DNA of 47,129 nt, from the NCBI GenBank assembly GCA_002780895.1, contig PEUB01000118.1, forward strand, positions 1-47,129. The letters are read 5' to 3'. The DNA comes from Nitrospirae bacterium CG02_land_8_20_14_3_00_41_53. GTDB lineage: Bacteria; Nitrospirota; Thermodesulfovibrionia; Thermodesulfovibrionales; SM23-35. A program made the translations under genes and the position numbers. How positions within the stretch are numbered: position 1 is the first letter of the stretch; each line of letters opens with the position of its first letter. This document shows positions 24,787 to 32,893 of the stretch, piece after piece. The notes under the pieces were generated by a model. The model had not been told where the DNA came from, did no database searches, and saw only the letters and a program-made list of their open reading frames with translations.

Positions 24787-25850
24787 AAGGTTTCCACCGC
24801 AAGGCTTTCCGCGTGCCTGTCGAACACTATGCTGTTTATTGCAGCATCGTCTTCGTATCTCTTAAGCATATCCTGAGCTGTCCTCGTATATGTCGCTACA
24901 AGTGTCTTAAAAAATCCGTCAGAAAAGACTATCCCTTCAGAGGCAAGCGTTCTAAAGAGAGTCTTGCATATATCAACACACATTTTATTAAGCCCTTTTG
25001 TTGCATCTTCAGGTGATAGTTCCTGATGCTTATGCTCATAATTTTCCGCGATATCAACTTGACAGACTCTTCTTGTTGATATATTCCTGTATACTTCTGC
25101 AAGAACACCAATCTCTAATCCCCAGTCTCCGGGAATCCTGTTTACCCTTGCAAGGTCAACATCCATCGAAAACTCACCTGCAAGGGGATACCTGAAGCTG
25201 TCAAAAAATACAAGTATCGGTAAATAACCTAAAATTTTCTGTAGTGACCTTATGAGTGGTGTAAGAAGGAGCCGTGTCATCCTTCCATGAAGTCTGTCGG
25301 TTACCCTGCTGTAATACCCTTTGCAGAAATCATAATCAAGATTTGGATTCGCAACCGGATAACACAAACGCGCAAGTAGATCTCTGCTATACGTGAGTAT
25401 GTCACAATCATGGAGCACTATCTCATGGGAATACTGTTCAGAAAGGATATAACCATACGCCATCCATGTAGACCTTCCCTTGCCTGGCTCTCCCACAGGC
25501 AAATCAGCCCTCTCAATGGTCTTATATATTTCACTCATTCTTGAACCACTATTCCAGATAATGCCTGTCTTCTGCGGAAGTACAGAGAAAAATTCCTTTG
25601 TATGCTTGAATTCTTCCTCTGAGGCAGGGCCGAGTGTCACTATAACTTCTTTTATGTATTTGACTTCCTGAAGTTCTCTGACAATACCCTTTAATGCATC
25701 TCCTTCCAGTTCACTGTAAAGAGACGGCAGCACAAGGGCGATAGGCCTTTGCTGGGCATACCATGTTAATTCGGCCTCTATCTTCTCAAGATTAGTCCTG
25801 CCGAGCCTGTGAAAAGTTGCAACAACGCCTGTCTGATAAAAATCCGACAT
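24738..25850 (-). CDS. gpgS: Glucosyl-3-phosphoglycerate synthase, C-terminus frameshifted
   Basis: This GT81-type enzyme starts MSDFYQTGVVATFHRLGRTN at the ATG at 25850, after GGAGGTG; a longer frame to 25943 is not needed. Motifs seen: PIALVLPSLYSEL, the loop GKGRSTWMAYGYIL, the metal-binding segment VLHDCDILTY, and PLAGEFSMDVDLARVNRIPGDWGLEIGVLAEVY. It transfers glucose (or mannose) from an NDP-sugar to 3-phosphoglycerate. The product would be dephosphorylated by the MpgP-type enzyme encoded divergently. A 14-bp tandem duplication at 24773-24800 shifts the frame, so the last 14 residues (from LRWKPLQTEL) replace about 50 native ones. The catalytic domain is intact, so activity is possible but uncertain. 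Confidence 0.85.
   Translation of the reverse strand: MSDFYQTGVVATFHRLGRTNLEKIEAELTWYAQQRPIALVLPSLYSELEGDALKGIVRELQEVKYIKEVIVTLGPASEEEFKHTKEFFSVLPQKTGIIWNSGSRMSEIYKTIERADLPVGEPGKGRSTWMAYGYILSEQYSHEIVLHDCDILTYSRDLLARLCYPVANPNLDYDFCKGYYSRVTDRLHGRMTRLLLTPLIRSLQKILGYLPILVFFDSFRYPLAGEFSMDVDLARVNRIPGDWGLEIGVLAEVYRNISTRRVCQVDIAENYEHKHQELSPEDATKGLNKMCVDICKTLFRTLASEGIVFSDGFFKTLVATYTRTAQDMLKRYEDDAAINSIVFDRHAESLAVETLRWKPLQTELNWLHRK
24773..24804. repeat. 14-bp tandem duplication in gpgS
   Basis: aaggtttccaccgc occurs twice in a row (24773-24786, 24787-24800) followed by aagg. Fourteen is not a multiple of three, so the duplication causes the frameshift. Confidence 0.92.
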
Positions 25851-25964
25851 CTTACACCTCCGTTGAGTCTCTGCTAAAAAGGAAATACAAGTTATTTGAT
25901 TGCTGCCTGTTAAGAGTATAACGGCTATAAAATTGATGGTCAAGAAAAATCGCCCTCTCTTTAG

Positions 25965-25970
25965 TATAAT
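25965..25970 (+). promoter_or_regulatory. TATAAT box 6 nt before glycerate kinase ATG
   Basis: TATAAT lies 6 nt before the ATG at 25977 with no Shine-Dalgarno in between, so the mRNA would start at or near the A of ATG. The 126-bp gap to the divergent gpgS is the shared promoter region. No convincing -35 was seen. Confidence 0.55.
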
Positions 25971-25976
25971 TCAATC

Positions 25977-27362
25977 ATGAGCAGCGCAAATCAAATAGTT
26001 GCTGAAATATTTACTGCTGCATTGCGGTCTGTTGATTCTTATGAATCAGTAAAACTCCATACAGATAAAATCAGGCAATCTTATCAAAATGGCAGCTTTA
26101 AAAAACTAATCGTTGTTGGTTTTGGCAAGGCAGCGGTTCCAATGGCAAAGGCGGTAGAAGACGATTTGACGGATATAATTGACACTGGAGTTGTAATTAC
26201 GAAATATGGACACTGTTCCTCAACCGATAAATATATAATCCCCCAATCCACCCCTTTTTCAAATCCCCCCTCACCCCCCTTTGCTAAAGGGGGGCTGGGG
26301 GGATTATTAGGTGAAAAAATAAAAATTGTTGAAGCAGGTCATCCAGTGCCTGATGAAAGCGGATTAAGAGCTACAGAGGAAATAATAAACCTCCTTAAAG
26401 GTGCAGATGAAAACACTCTTCTTATATGCCTAATCTCTGGCGGTGGTTCTTCCCTGCTCGTTTCTCCTTATAATGGCATTACTCTCGATGGAAAAAAGAA
26501 GATTACTGAACTGCTCCTCAAAGCCGGTGTAAATATCTACGAACTTAATAACGTAAGAAAGCATATATCGAAAGTAAAAGGGGGAAGACTTGCCGAGATT
26601 GCTCATCCTGCAAAGGTTGTATCGCTTATCCTTTCTGATGTTGTCGGCGACAACCTTGATGTCATTGCCTCTGGCCCGACATCGTCCGACAGCACGACCT
26701 ACACGGATGCCCTGAAGGTTTTAAAAAAATACCGGTTAATGGAACAGATTCCCCTGAATGTCATTGATCTGCTGAATCGTGGGAGAGACGGTCTGATTCC
26801 TGAAACCCCCAAGGAAGGGGATCCCATTTTTGAACAGGTGGAAAACATAATTATCGGAAGTAACAAAAAAGCGTTGGAAGGTGCAAAGATAAAAGCAGAA
26901 TTCCTGGGATTCAACACAGAAATAATTTCTTCAGAAATTACAGGCGAAGCGAAAGAAGCCGGTAAATGGCTTGCTCAAAAGGCTATCGAAGTTCAGAGAG
27001 GGGAGCATTACAGGAAACCGGTTTGTTTCATTTCAGGAGGTGAAACAACTGTTACTGTGAGAGGAGCCGGCAAAGGCGGAAGGAATATGGAGTTGGCGCT
27101 CTCTTTTGCAATGGAGGTCGAAGGATTTGACGGGATCACGTTCCTTTCTGCAGGTACTGACGGAACAGACGGGCCGACAGATGCAGCAGGGGCAATAATT
27201 GATGGGCAGACAGTCGCAAGGGCAAAGGCTATCGGTCTTGACCCCGGAACATATCTGGAGAATAATGATTCCTATAATTTCTTTAAACAGATCAATGAAC
27301 TTTTCATAACAGGCCCGACAGGCACAAATGTAATGGATATTCAGATAATGGTGATAGAATGA
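25977..27362 (+). CDS. gckA: Glycerate 2-kinase (GckA/TtuD, DUF4147 family)
   Basis: This is a 461-residue protein of the glycerate kinase type-2 family. It has the N-terminal GFGKAAVPMAKAVE, the catalytic glycine-rich LISGGGSSLLVSPYNGITL, the lysine region NNVRKHISKVKGGRLAEIA and SLILSDVVGDNLDVIASGPT. The C-terminal domain has FISGGETTVTVRGAGKGGRN and FLSAGTDGTDGPTDAAGA. It phosphorylates glycerate to 2-phosphoglycerate and could recycle glycerate from glucosylglycerate breakdown. Residues 96-110 (NPPSPPFAKGGLGG) are palindromic element copy 3 in an N-domain loop. Its stop overlaps the phosphatase start (ATGA). It is transcribed divergently from gpgS. Confidence 0.92.
   Translation: MSSANQIVAEIFTAALRSVDSYESVKLHTDKIRQSYQNGSFKKLIVVGFGKAAVPMAKAVEDDLTDIIDTGVVITKYGHCSSTDKYIIPQSTPFSNPPSPPFAKGGLGGLLGEKIKIVEAGHPVPDESGLRATEEIINLLKGADENTLLICLISGGGSSLLVSPYNGITLDGKKKITELLLKAGVNIYELNNVRKHISKVKGGRLAEIAHPAKVVSLILSDVVGDNLDVIASGPTSSDSTTYTDALKVLKKYRLMEQIPLNVIDLLNRGRDGLIPETPKEGDPIFEQVENIIIGSNKKALEGAKIKAEFLGFNTEIISSEITGEAKEAGKWLAQKAIEVQRGEHYRKPVCFISGGETTVTVRGAGKGGRNMELALSFAMEVEGFDGITFLSAGTDGTDGPTDAAGAIIDGQTVARAKAIGLDPGTYLENNDSYNFFKQINELFITGPTGTNVMDIQIMVIE
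26262..26305. repeat. GC-rich palindromic element, copy 3 (inside glycerate kinase)
   Basis: The palindrome aatcccccctcaccccccttt ... ggggggctggggggatt reads NPPSPPFAKGGLGG. A degenerate half copy (aatcccccaatccacccctt) directly precedes it at 26237-26258. Confidence 0.9.
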
Positions 27363-28252
27363 AAAATATTATCATATTCACAGACCTTGATGGAACGCTT
27401 TTAGATTACTCCACATATTCTTTTGAAAAGGCGCTGCCTGCCCTCCAATTGCTGAAAGAGAAGGACATCCCGCTTATTATCTGTTCAAGTAAAACCAAAA
27501 AAGAGATAGAGTATTACAGAAGGAAACTCGATAACCACCATCCTTTTATATCAGAGAACGGCGGAGGGATATTCATACCAAAAGAATATTTTAAGTTTGA
27601 AGTTCAAAATTCATATAATCCCCCATCATCCCCCTTTAGCAAAGGGGGGCTGGGGGGATTTTCAGAAGAAAATGACTACCAAGTTATTAAGCTTGGTGCA
27701 CAATACAATGACTTAAGAAAAGCAATCGAAGAACTTCGTAAAGAAGGTTTTGATATTAAAGGGTTCGGTGATATGACCGTGCATGAGCTTGCAGAGACGG
27801 CAAACATGACAATAGAAGAGGCTGAAATGGCAAAGGAGCGGTATTTTGACGAACCATTTATTTACAGCGGACCTTCTCACAAACTGCCGCAGCTCTTGAA
27901 ATCCATCAATGAAAAAGGTTTCAAGTTTACGCAGGGCAGATTCTATCATATCCTCGGCAGCAGCAACAAAGGCATTGCTGTTTCCATACTTACAGATTTA
28001 TACAAAAATAAATATAAACAAATTACGACCATTGCTATCGGCGACAGTCCTAATGATATCCCCATGCTTGAAAGGGTTGATTATCCTGTTATCGTTCAAA
28101 AACATGACGGCAGTTATGACAGCAAAATTAAAATTCCACGCATCATTAAAGCAAATGAAAGCGGTCCTGAGGGTTGGAATAAGGCTGTTTTAAATAAATT
28201 CTCTAAATCTTCAGCGCATAATACCTCAGCCAGACATATACCGTTAAAATAA
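27359..28252 (+). CDS. mpgP: Mannosyl/glucosyl-3-phosphoglycerate phosphatase (HAD)
   Basis: This 297-residue HAD-superfamily phosphatase has the nucleophile motif FTDLDGTLLDYSTY, the S/T motif IICSSKTKKEIE, the FISENGGGIFIP element and the C-terminal AIGDSPNDIPML. These are diagnostic of the mannosyl-3-phosphoglycerate phosphatase family. It would remove the phosphate from the GpgS product to give glucosyl- or mannosylglycerate. It is co-translated with the glycerate kinase (ATGA overlap at 27359-27362) and encoded next to gpgS. Residues 87-101 carry palindromic element copy 4 (NPPSSPFSKGGLGGF), placed in the cap domain. Confidence 0.92.
   Translation: MKNIIIFTDLDGTLLDYSTYSFEKALPALQLLKEKDIPLIICSSKTKKEIEYYRRKLDNHHPFISENGGGIFIPKEYFKFEVQNSYNPPSSPFSKGGLGGFSEENDYQVIKLGAQYNDLRKAIEELRKEGFDIKGFGDMTVHELAETANMTIEEAEMAKERYFDEPFIYSGPSHKLPQLLKSINEKGFKFTQGRFYHILGSSNKGIAVSILTDLYKNKYKQITTIAIGDSPNDIPMLERVDYPVIVQKHDGSYDSKIKIPRIIKANESGPEGWNKAVLNKFSKSSAHNTSARHIPLK
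27617..27660. repeat. GC-rich palindromic element, copy 4 (inside mpgP)
   Basis: The palindrome aatcccccatcatcccccttt ... ggggggctggggggatt reads NPPSSPFSKGGLGGF. Confidence 0.9.
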
Positions 28253-28254
28253 CA

Positions 28255-29412
28255 TTAGATATCCCATTTAATATAGTTTCTTATTACAAATGGGGTAAAC
28301 ATTGTGGTTAGCAAAGACATTGCTACGATTGAAACATAGACATCCTGCTTGATTATATTAGAGGTCAGTCCTATTAATGCAACTATCATCGCAACTTCGC
28401 CGCGTGGAGACATCCCGAATCCAATAACTAATGATTCGGTTTTATTGAATCCTGCCAGCCTTGATGCAATACCGCAGCCGGCAACCTTACTGAATACTGC
28501 AACCAGCAATAATGTTATAAAAAATGGCAATATGCCGGGAGTTAACTCTCTAAGATTTGCAAGGATCCCAAGACTGATGAAGAATATAGCCCCGAAGATT
28601 ACATGAAAATACCCTGCCCCGTCTTTTAGGTCTTTGCTGTTTTTAAATCTTATGCCTTCCAGCGCTGCGCCTGCCAGGAATGCTCCAACAATTGCCGACA
28701 AACCGACTAGTTCTGCGACAGAGGCGTAGAAGAAACAGAACATTATTGCAATAATAAATAAAAGATGTGGATGCTTTTTTGCGAACCTCGCTTCATCCAA
28801 TCTTAAAAATATTTTCTTTATATAAGGGGCAGTGAATATGCCGGCAAATAAAAAGACTATGGACTCTATTGCTATTATTAATACCCCTATGACTGCTATA
28901 TTCTCTGCCCGCGTACTTTGAACTGTAATTGACAGCGCTAATAAGCCAAGCACATCGTCTATAACCGCTGCGCCGATTATTGCCTTTGCCGCAGGGGTAT
29001 GCAGTTTTTTCATTTCCTGCAGTACGCTTGCGGTAATAGCAATACTTGTCGCTGTCAAAGCTACGCCTATAAACATTGATTCCTTAAAATTATAGCTAAA
29101 TAAATTCCCCAAGAAATAACCTGCCGCCCACGGTACGATGGCTCCGATTAATGCTATAAACATATATTTTATCTGATAGACATCTTTAATCTTAAATTCA
29201 AGGCCTATTGCGAATAAAAGCATTATTGCCCCGAGGTGTGCAAGCATCTTAACGGCATCACTGTATTGAACAATAGAAAAAATGCTGGGGCCGATTATTA
29301 TTCCGATAATAATTATACCGACTACTGCCGACTGGTTAATCCTTGACGCCAGAAGATAGCCCGCAAGCGCAAACAGCAGGATTACACTTATTTGTAATTC
29401 AAGGGATGTCAT
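28255..29412 (-). CDS. CPA2-type cation:proton antiporter, membrane domain only
   Basis: This 385-residue membrane protein of about 12 helices has the Na+/H+ exchanger signatures GIIIGPSIFSIVQ, LGAIMLLFAIGLEF and the substrate-site region AIIGAAVIDDVLGLLALS, where the paired aspartates suggest an electrogenic cation:2H+ type. It has no TrkA/RCK domain, unlike the KefB-type protein at 13822. It ends convergently with the phosphatase gene (2-bp gap). A TATAAT lies about 34 nt upstream of the ATG, a normal leader length. Na+ or K+ specificity is unknown. Confidence 0.9.
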   Translation of the reverse strand: MTSLELQISVILLFALAGYLLASRINQSAVVGIIIIGIIIGPSIFSIVQYSDAVKMLAHLGAIMLLFAIGLEFKIKDVYQIKYMFIALIGAIVPWAAGYFLGNLFSYNFKESMFIGVALTATSIAITASVLQEMKKLHTPAAKAIIGAAVIDDVLGLLALSITVQSTRAENIAVIGVLIIAIESIVFLFAGIFTAPYIKKIFLRLDEARFAKKHPHLLFIIAIMFCFFYASVAELVGLSAIVGAFLAGAALEGIRFKNSKDLKDGAGYFHVIFGAIFFISLGILANLRELTPGILPFFITLLLVAVFSKVAGCGIASRLAGFNKTESLVIGFGMSPRGEVAMIVALIGLTSNIIKQDVYVSIVAMSLLTTMFTPFVIRNYIKWDI

Positions 29413-29507
29413 TTATCTTAACCATAAGATTTTGTTGTATAGTTATTATATCATAAAAAGATAGCGTGCCAAATAAAAACCAGCAATTCACGGTGAAAAT
29501 TGACGGA

Positions 29508-29539
29508 ATTGCTTCGGAATAAAGACTCCTCGCAATGAC
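29508..29539. repeat. Intergenic 'attgcttcg...cgcaatgac' repeat
   Basis: attgcttcgg ... cctcgcaatgac is a member of the same family as the copies at 10999, 43713 and 44100. The gap 29413-29726 holds this repeat and the hairpin below; no gene was seen. Confidence 0.65.
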
Positions 29540-29611
29540 ACATTACGAAGATTTATTTTGTCATTATGATAATGACAATGATTATATCGACTCTATATGT
29601 TTGGGTTAGGT

Positions 29612-29687
29612 ACTATTTAATAGGGCAGGCTTGGCTTTAGTCGAGTTATATAAAGGACTAATGCCGAACCTGCCCTATCAGAATAGT
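29612..29687. other. Long imperfect hairpin (about 24-bp stem plus outer stem)
   Basis: atagggcaggcttggctttag (29620 on) pairs with ctaatgccgaacctgccctat (ending 29678), about 20 of 24 positions. An outer ACTATT/AATAGT stem (29612-29617, 29682-29687) extends it. It lies between the antiporter start and the CBS gene's 3' end. It could be a terminator-like or processed RNA element, or a remnant of a small mobile repeat. No U-run follows on the minus strand. Confidence 0.5.
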
Positions 29688-29726
29688 CTCATAACCTCAA
29701 TTAACTAAAGGGAATGTTCCCTCAGT

Positions 29727-30167
29727 CTATTTGATCTTATTCAGAAGATGGTTGATGATATCAGTCAGGGTAATAATGCCTACCAGCCGGTCTTTATCCA
29801 CTACAGGAACCTGTTTTACCCTGCGGAGAATCATCTGTGACCCAGCCCTGATAATAGGCATGTCACTACTTGCTGTGATGGGAGGTGTTCCCATTATCTC
29901 CCTCACTTTCACTTCATAAAGCTTATGAGCACGTTCCTCGATATACTCGAGATCTGTCATGTGCCGCTCATCCTCAATTATATCAGGATAGCGTGGCAGG
30001 ATTGCTTTGAAAATGTCTGCTTTTGTGATTACTCCTATAGGCTTCCCATCTTCCATAACAACCAGGCCGTTTGCATGATGCCTGTTCATAACTTCTGCAC
30101 ATTCCTTCAAGGTTTGAGCATGTCCAATAGTATGTACTTCTTTAGTCATAATTTCGCCAACTTTCAT
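29727..30167 (-). CDS. CBS-domain pair protein
   Basis: This 146-residue protein is built of two CBS domains: about 1-60 (MKVGEIMTKEVHTIGHAQTL, PIGVITKADIFKA) and 85-146 (VREIMGTPPITASSDMPIIR, LVGIITLTDIINHLL). CBS pairs bind adenosyl ligands such as AMP, ATP or SAM and report energy state. No effector domain is attached, so it may act in trans on a transporter or kinase. It has a good ribosome site (CAGGAGGTG). A second AAGGAGG further upstream (around 30235) is not followed by a gene. Confidence 0.9.
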   Translation of the reverse strand: MKVGEIMTKEVHTIGHAQTLKECAEVMNRHHANGLVVMEDGKPIGVITKADIFKAILPRYPDIIEDERHMTDLEYIEERAHKLYEVKVREIMGTPPITASSDMPIIRAGSQMILRRVKQVPVVDKDRLVGIITLTDIINHLLNKIK

Positions 30168-30434
30168 AGTTCTTCACCTCCTGGGCTAAAAGATTAATTA
30201 ATTATGTTAATTAACAGATATATCTCTTTTATCACCTCCTTGTCATCGAATCTTTAATGTATCTAATGTTACAGTTTTAGAATAATTTTGTAAACCCCGC
30301 ACCTTATTATAAAAGATGCAGGGTAAAGAATTTCTATCATATTAAAAAAAACAGGAAAAATCTATTCACTTTTAATATACCCGATTCAAATGATAAACTA
30401 TGTAATTGATGTCTAAATAAAAAGGAGAAAGATT

Positions 30435-31148
30435 ATGTTTCCTTTTTTCTTGACAGCTAAAACCATACCTGATGCATGGTTTCAACTGATTTACAATCTA
30501 TTTGATAATGCCTATGCACAGAAGATACAAAAAGGATCTTTTGAAAACGAGCAGCGCCGATTACAGTATCCGGGTATAGCAGTGTATATCGAGCATCCCT
30601 ATTACGATATGGTACCTACTATACCGCCAAACTCAGGCATACCAGCTCCTACCACAAAGGAATACATCGAGGATTATTTTGTCAATTACCTGATGAATCC
30701 TGAACTGGCTGAGAACGAAACATATAGATATTCAAGCAGGATACATCATCCTATGCCGAAAGGCGGGACTCAATTTGAACGTGTTATAGAAATACTCAGG
30801 GAGACCCCTCTAACAAATCAGGCTGTTATCGAAATAGCAACACCTTTGGATCTTGATATCTGCTGCGGCAAAGACGGAAAGCTTGACCCACCGTGTCTGA
30901 GGTTGCTGGATTTTAAGGTTATACCTGTAGATGATGAGTTAATGCTGACAGTGAGCGCTTATTTCAGGTCATGGGATCTTTGGGCAGGATTCCCTACGAA
31001 CCTCGGAGGGATAGAATTATTAAAACAGTTTGTTGCTTCTGAAACTAGCCTCAAGAACGGACCTATTTATGCGTATAGCGCCGGCGCTCATATTTACGGT
31101 TATCAGGAGCAAATTGCCAGATTAAGAACCCTGAGGATTAACAAATAA
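30435..31148 (+). CDS. Divergent thymidylate synthase-fold protein
   Basis: This 237-residue protein has a clear ribosome site (AAAGGAGAAAG). Its C-terminal half has the ThyA active-site pattern: C154 in DPPCLRLLDF, R178-S-W-D181 in YFRSWDLWAGFPTN, N189, and H219-x-Y221 in AGAHIYGYQEQI. The D-to-N (8), N-to-H (30) and H-to-Y (2) spacings equal those of E. coli ThyA (C146, R166, D169, N177, H207, Y209). The N-terminal half is not recognisable as a standard ThyA. It could be a true thymidylate synthase of an archaeal-like branch or a dUMP/dCMP (hydroxy)methylase. No folate-pathway gene is adjacent. Confidence 0.75.
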   Translation: MFPFFLTAKTIPDAWFQLIYNLFDNAYAQKIQKGSFENEQRRLQYPGIAVYIEHPYYDMVPTIPPNSGIPAPTTKEYIEDYFVNYLMNPELAENETYRYSSRIHHPMPKGGTQFERVIEILRETPLTNQAVIEIATPLDLDICCGKDGKLDPPCLRLLDFKVIPVDDELMLTVSAYFRSWDLWAGFPTNLGGIELLKQFVASETSLKNGPIYAYSAGAHIYGYQEQIARLRTLRINK

Positions 31149-31150
31149 TA

Positions 31151-31282
31151 CCCCTCACCCTCACCCACAAGGGGAGAAAGGATAACACACCCCTACACCC
31201 CTCTCAAGAGGAGATTTATTATCTCCCCTCCCTCGACGGGAGGTCCGTCTTACTTATGACGGAAGGGGTAGGGGAGGGTGTG
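31151..31282. repeat. 'CCCCTCACCC' complex palindromic repeat, copy A
   Basis: cccctcaccctcacccacaag ... ggggtaggggagggtg, with an inner ctcccctccctcgacgggag. It is related to 35619-35703. The two copies bracket the signalling genes 31288-35584. Confidence 0.7.
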
Positions 31283-31287
31283 GAAAA

Positions 31288-32361
31288 CTAAGAGTTGGGT
31301 TTCCCTACAGGAAAACTTATAGTAAAGGTAGTCCCCTTTCCAGGTTCGCTATCTACAGAAATAGTCCCTTTGTGATCCTGGATTATCTTATATGTAAAGG
31401 TAAGGCCAAGTCCTGGACCATATACTTTAGATGTAACTAATGGGTCAAAGATGTTTTTAAGTTTATCCCTGGGAATACCCTTTCCTGTATCAGTTATCTG
31501 TACCTCTAAACGGTCTTCACTCATCCTGCTGGCAATTTTAAGCACCCTGGTCTTTTCAACCATGGCCTCAATAGAATTTTTAATGAGATTGCATAAAGCC
31601 CTTTTAAATAGTTTTCTATCAACTGGTATTAGAGGAAGATTATCTACTAATTCAGTCTCAACGTTGATAGACTTTTCTTTGATCTCTTGATCAAATACTT
31701 TAAGGGCTTCCAAAATCACATCGTTGATATTTGTGGGTTCTTTATAAGATACGGCCATAGTTTTTAGTTCAATAAGCTGTTTTATCATGTTTTCCAATAT
31801 CGCTACGTCATCTATGATCATCTCCATATACTTTCTGCTAGGATCACCTTCAGGAAGGTTTCCATAAACCTTGCGTGCAAAACCTCCGATAGAGGTAAGG
31901 GGATTTCTTATCTCATGTACTACCTGATCCATCATTTGTTCAAGGGCTCCTGATTTTTCCTCCTCTACTAATTTCTCATGTGCTGCCTTGATAGTAAGTA
32001 ATGACCTAACCCTTGCAGAGAGTTCTTTGTAATCAAACGGCTTGGGTAAATAATCATCAGCTCCGATATCAAGACCTTTCACCTTGCTCGCAACGTCGCT
32101 TTTTGCAGTAAGCATGATGACTGGAATATATCTTGTATTTTCATCTAATTTGAGCCTCTGACACACCTCATAGCCGTCCATTTTTGGCATCATGACATCG
32201 AGCACAACTAAATCAGGATTGTAATCAACAACCTTTTTAAGACCTTCTTCACCGTCGTATGCCTCTGCTGTTTCGTATCCTTCGGCGCGAAGCCTCTTTT
32301 TCAAAAGTTCTACCGTATCTTCATTGTCGTCTACAATCAATATCTTGTTTTTCTTCTCCAC
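31288..32361 (-). CDS. Response-regulator/histidine-kinase hybrid (REC-HisKA-HATPase)
   Basis: This soluble 357-residue protein starts GTG at 32361. An N-terminal receiver domain (LIVDDNEDTVELLKKRL; phosphoacceptor in LVVLDVMMPKMDG) is followed by a kinase core: H-box VVHEIRNPLTSIGGFARKV, N-box ALCNLIKNSIEAM, DTGKGIPRD and GPGLGLTFTYKII. It has no DNA-binding domain. Being an REC-kinase, it probably acts inside a phosphorelay, receiving phosphate from the membrane kinase upstream and influencing its own activity. It is the last gene of the signalling cluster. Confidence 0.93.
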   Translation of the reverse strand: MEKKNKILIVDDNEDTVELLKKRLRAEGYETAEAYDGEEGLKKVVDYNPDLVVLDVMMPKMDGYEVCQRLKLDENTRYIPVIMLTAKSDVASKVKGLDIGADDYLPKPFDYKELSARVRSLLTIKAAHEKLVEEEKSGALEQMMDQVVHEIRNPLTSIGGFARKVYGNLPEGDPSRKYMEMIIDDVAILENMIKQLIELKTMAVSYKEPTNINDVILEALKVFDQEIKEKSINVETELVDNLPLIPVDRKLFKRALCNLIKNSIEAMVEKTRVLKIASRMSEDRLEVQITDTGKGIPRDKLKNIFDPLVTSKVYGPGLGLTFTYKIIQDHKGTISVDSEPGKGTTFTISFPVGKPNS

Positions 32362-32431
32362 CCGAACTACTTCTATCTCCTTTTCTTATTTTTTATAATG
32401 AGCGACATTGTGAATATACATTATTGATTCA

Positions 32432-32476
32432 AATCCCCCCTAACCCCCCTTTACTAAAGGGGGGTTAGGGGGGATT
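32432..32476. repeat. GC-rich palindromic element, copy 5 (intergenic)
   Basis: aatcccccctaacccccctt ... aaggggggttaggggggatt. This copy lies between the REC-kinase and the single-domain REC gene and overlaps the latter's TAA stop. It is the only one of the eight copies that is not read through. Confidence 0.9.
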
Positions 32477-32879
32477 ACTTGTCCTTTAAATAGGATTTTA
32501 TCTGATCTGGCAGTCCATGGATATCAATAGGTTTAGATATATACCCTTCACACCCAGCCTCCATGGCTTTTTCTCTATCTCCCTTCATTGCATGGGCAGT
32601 TAAGGCGATTATCGGGGTGTCCTTAAACTTTATCTGGCTTTTCAACCTTTTTGTAACCTCATAGCCATCTATCTTAGGAATCGAGATATCCATCAGGATA
32701 AGGTCAGGGTTTTCTGCGATTGCCTTTTCTAATGCCTCTTCTCCGTCAACAGCCTCAATCATTTGATAACCCCTGTTCTTAAGTATCTTGACTACCAGCT
32801 CCCGACCATCCTGATTATCATCAACTACCAGTATTTTCCTGGAAAAGTCCTCTTTTTTCTCTTCCATCTTCTCCCCCAT
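32475..32879 (-). CDS. Single-domain response regulator (CheY/DivK-like)
   Basis: This 134-residue receiver-only protein has KILVVDDNQDGRELVVKILK, the phosphoacceptor in LILMDISIPKIDGYEV, the threonine in IIALTAHAMKGDREKAMEAG and the lysine in YISKPID. The MSIPxxDGYE, AHAM and GCEGYISKP pattern is typical of receivers that work within phosphorelays (Spo0F/DivK-like). The start may be the ATG at 32879 or the one at 32867, which directly follows GGGGGAG. Its neighbours are the heme-sensor kinase upstream and the REC-kinase downstream. Confidence 0.92.
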   Translation of the reverse strand: MGEKMEEKKEDFSRKILVVDDNQDGRELVVKILKNRGYQMIEAVDGEEALEKAIAENPDLILMDISIPKIDGYEVTKRLKSQIKFKDTPIIALTAHAMKGDREKAMEAGCEGYISKPIDIHGLPDQIKSYLKDK

Positions 32880-32893
32880 TTGTTCATTTCACT

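Noticed and set aside
29612-29687. Hairpin as a tRNA
   Set aside because: It is a single long foldback without cloverleaf arms or a T-loop motif.
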